Notes under the pieces: generated by a model
What the model saw: only the letters and a program-made list of their open reading frames with translations
Database searches by the model: none
What the model was told of the DNA's origin: nothing
Translations under genes and position numbers: made by a program
DNA from: Chloroflexota bacterium
GTDB taxonomy: Bacteria; Chloroflexota; UBA6077; CF-72
NCBI GenBank assembly: GCA_019242065.1
Contig: JAFAWJ010000505.1
Coordinates: forward strand, 1-8,161
Length of the DNA: 8,161 nt
Reading direction: 5' to 3'
Shown: piece by piece, positions 6,452 to 8,161 of the stretch
Numbering within the stretch: position 1 is the stretch's first letter
Layout of the letters: each line of letters begins with the position of its first letter

Positions 6452-7869
6452 GCAACGACCGTCCTGGGCCGCCGCTGTTCACGGTGGTCGCCTTCTGGGC
6501 GTTCGTCCTCGGGGGGCTGGTCTTTGGCGGAGTTTTCATCAGCAACTGGCGCGTCCTGAACGCACGTGCCGCCGCGACGCGCCAGTCCAGCGCCGCCCCA
6601 CCGCAGGTTGTGACCCTCGGGGGCGGAGCCGTGAGCGTGACGGTCAGCGGACCCGTGCCGCAGCCGCAAGGCCAGGCCACCAGCGCACCCGACAAGCCCG
6701 CCCAGCAGCAGATCGCCACGAACCTGGTCTCGGTTGTCAAAAATGTCCTGCCTGACTGGCAGGGCACCGATCCGGTCAATATCTTGCTCCTGGGCATCGA
6801 CAAGCGTGACGACGAGCCGATCGAGGGCACGCGCTCGGACACGATGATCCTGGCCAGCATCGATCCGGTGAACAAGTCCGCGGCGCTGGTGTCGCTGCCG
6901 CGTGACATGTGGGTGGCCATCCCCGGCTGCGGGCCCCGCGCTGGCTGCGTCGGCGGCAAGCAGCGCATCAACGTCGCGCATGGCGTCGGCGGACCGGAGC
7001 TGGCCGTCCAGACAGTCACCGCGGACTTCGGCGTCCCGATCCAGTACTACGCGCGCGTCGACTTCCACGGCTTTCAGCAGATGGTGGACGCCGTCGGCGG
7101 CGTGGTCATCGACGTCGACCAACCGGTCAAAGACGACGAGTATCCGACGCCCGACTACGGTTACCAGCGCATCTACTTCGGTCCCGGCCCGCAGTTGATG
7201 TCTGGCGATCTGGCGCTGCAGTACGCCCGTTCGCGGCATGGCACCACCGACTTTGCGCGCGCCCAACGCCAGCAGGAGGTCATCGTCGCGGTGCGCAACC
7301 GCGTGCTGCAGCTCGACATGCTGACGCGGGCGCCGGAGCTGCTGGGCATCGCCCAGAATTCGATTACGACCGACCTGAAGCCGGTGCAGATGCTGGCGCT
7401 GGGAAAACTGGTTTCGCAGATCGATCGCGACCGCATCACCAATCTCGTGATCGACGCCAACTACGTGCGGCCGTTTACCGGGCCCGACGGAGAGGATCTG
7501 CTCGACCCGAACATCCCGGCCATTCGGCAGGCGATCGTCAGCGCGCAGAAGACCGCGGCGCATCCTGAGCTGCGCGCCAAACTCGAGGTGTTGAACGGCA
7601 GCGGCACCGTGGGTATGGGCCAGAAGGCGGCCGACCTGCTGACCGCGCAAGGCTTCAACGTCGTCAAGATCGCCTCGGCCGAGCGGAGCGACTACCCGTC
7701 GTCAGTGGTGCAGGTGATGGGGACCGACGCCGCCGGCGCGGCGCAAGCGGTGGCGGGTGTGCTGAAGATGCCCGAGACGGCGATCGTCAGTGGCGATCCG
7801 CCGGCCGACGCCTCGGCGGACATTCGGATCGTGGTTGGCCAGGACTTTCGGCTGCCCACGAACTCTTAG
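6448..7869 (+). CDS. LCP-family (LytR-CpsA-Psr) protein with LytR C-terminal domain
   Basis: LCP proteins attach secondary glycopolymers (teichoic acids, arabinogalactan, capsule) from polyprenyl-phosphate carriers to peptidoglycan on the outer face of the membrane. The 473-residue protein has one N-terminal membrane span (about 10-31), then a flexible Ala/Pro/Gln-rich linker to about 105. The LCP domain (about 110-290) carries LLLGIDKRDD (113-122), GTRSDTMI (127-134), SLPRDMWV (149-156), RINVAHGVGG (173-182), YARVDFHGFQQMVDAVGGV (201-219), YARSRH (259-264) and DFARAQRQQ (268-276). The Arg and Asp residues that bind the pyrophosphate and metal in this family are present. A LytR_C domain follows (about 377-466; KLEVLNGSG at 378-386). 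Two cysteines (161, 167) bracket an inserted loop and could form a disulfide. The start overlaps the aroB stop as ATGA, so it appears to be the last gene of the aro operon. Its exact glycopolymer substrate cannot be inferred. Confidence 0.93.
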   Translation: MSNDRPGPPLFTVVAFWAFVLGGLVFGGVFISNWRVLNARAAATRQSSAAPPQVVTLGGGAVSVTVSGPVPQPQGQATSAPDKPAQQQIATNLVSVVKNVLPDWQGTDPVNILLLGIDKRDDEPIEGTRSDTMILASIDPVNKSAALVSLPRDMWVAIPGCGPRAGCVGGKQRINVAHGVGGPELAVQTVTADFGVPIQYYARVDFHGFQQMVDAVGGVVIDVDQPVKDDEYPTPDYGYQRIYFGPGPQLMSGDLALQYARSRHGTTDFARAQRQQEVIVAVRNRVLQLDMLTRAPELLGIAQNSITTDLKPVQMLALGKLVSQIDRDRITNLVIDANYVRPFTGPDGEDLLDPNIPAIRQAIVSAQKTAAHPELRAKLEVLNGSGTVGMGQKAADLLTAQGFNVVKIASAERSDYPSSVVQVMGTDAAGAAQAVAGVLKMPETAIVSGDPPADASADIRIVVGQDFRLPTNS

Positions 7870-7874
7870 GTTTT

Positions 7875-8105
7875 CTACCAGGCCGCCAGGCGAACGACGT
7901 CGGGGTGCCGGCGGTTGAGCCGGCACAGGGTCACGGCTGAGCCGTCGACGCGGGTGCGGTAGTCGACCAGCAGGACGTGAGCCTCGAGTGCCCTGTCCAC
8001 GTCATCGTCCGTGGCGGCGGCACGCACGGCGTCGAGGGTCACGTAGCTCGGGGCGCGGTCCTCGAGCGCGTCGACAGCGCGGATTAGCTTGGCAAATGTG
8101 CTCAC
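7875..8105 (-). CDS. Hypothetical 76-aa protein, possibly winged-helix-like
   Basis: I do not recognise this family. It is convergent with the operon, and its TAG lies 5 bp from the LCP stop. Third codon positions are almost all G or C, as in the other genes, which supports real coding. The GTG start at 8105 overlaps the TGA of the next upstream minus-strand gene as GTGA, the same coupling style as in the aro operon. The 76 residues have no membrane span or signal peptide. They are predicted as helix (2-15), helix (24-32), helix (34-44), then strands around residues 45-62 (VLLVDYRTRVDG, AVTLCRLN). This helix-helix-helix-strand-strand order resembles a small winged-helix fold, but that is inference. 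It is rich in Asp and Arg and contains no catalytic motif that I can name. Confidence 0.7.
   Translation of the reverse strand: MSTFAKLIRAVDALEDRAPSYVTLDAVRAAATDDDVDRALEAHVLLVDYRTRVDGSAVTLCRLNRRHPDVVRLAAW
7905..7926. terminator. Perfect 8-bp hairpin past the LCP gene, without T-tract
   Basis: GTGCCGGC (7905-7912) and GCCGGCAC (7919-7926) form a perfect 8-bp inverted repeat around a 6-nt loop. It begins 35 bp past the LCP stop codon. No T-run follows on the plus strand, so it is not a canonical intrinsic terminator; it could still act as a 3'-end or Rho-associated stem for the operon. It lies inside the 76-residue minus-strand gene (Arg-rich codons), so a chance origin in GC-rich coding DNA is possible. 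Confidence 0.35.
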
Positions 8106-8161
8106 GTCACCAGGCGCAGCACGGCGATCAGCAGGACCACCTGGACGGTGATCGCGCCCAG
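8102..8161 (-). CDS. C-terminal fragment of an unidentified, probably membrane, protein
   Basis: On the minus strand the window edge enters an open frame that ends with TGA at 8102-8104. The 19 visible residues start with Leu-Gly-Ala-Ile and include the hydrophobic stretch VQVVLLIAVLRLV, typical of a C-terminal transmembrane helix. The stop overlaps the GTG of the 76-residue gene as GTGA, which supports a two-gene minus-strand operon. The rest of the gene lies outside the window, so no family can be named. Confidence 0.6.
   Translation of the reverse strand: MGAITVQVVLLIAVLRLVT

Overview
The window is about 8.2 kb of GC-rich bacterial DNA, dominated by one tightly packed plus-strand operon for the shikimate (chorismate) pathway. 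Gene order is leader peptide/attenuator - DAHP synthase (aroF type) - aroA - aroE - aroC - aroK - aroB - LCP-family cell-wall ligase. Every junction from aroF to the LCP gene is an overlap: GTGA, ATGA, ATGA, an 8-nt overlap, ATGA, ATGA. Most of these downstream starts lack a good Shine-Dalgarno sequence, so translational coupling is likely. The operon supplies six of the seven common-pathway enzymes; 3-dehydroquinate dehydratase (aroQ/aroD) is absent from the window.

Bases 1-427 hold no clear ordinary gene. They contain a diverged tandem duplication (period about 87 bp, lower GC than the genes), and each copy carries a TTGACA box. Only the second copy is followed by a good -10 (TATACT). About 11 bases after that -10 is a short reading frame (281-343) with a Tyr-Ser-Tyr-Ser-Phe run. 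It is followed by a strong intrinsic terminator (369-396) lying only 31 bases before the aroF start. The segments GTCCCG (313-318), CGGGGC (324-329), GTCCCG (373-378) and CGGGCCGC (382-389) can pair 1:2, 2:3 or 3:4, which is the layout of a ribosome-mediated attenuator. I read this as aromatic-amino-acid attenuation of the whole chorismate operon, possibly with a leaderless or nearly leaderless leader peptide. This is the most interesting element of the window.

The right end has a convergent minus-strand gene pair. A 76-residue protein of unknown function ends 5 bp from the LCP stop. Its GTG start overlaps the stop of a gene that runs off the window and whose visible C-terminus is a hydrophobic, probably membrane-spanning, segment. 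A perfect 8-bp hairpin without a T-tract lies 35 bp past the LCP stop.

The organism is probably a high-GC, monoderm-type bacterium (Actinobacteria- or Chloroflexota-like). The hints are a long-form chorismate synthase, a Gram-positive-style EPSP synthase, an LCP protein with a LytR C-terminal domain, and possible leaderless translation. The sequence alone does not fix the phylum.
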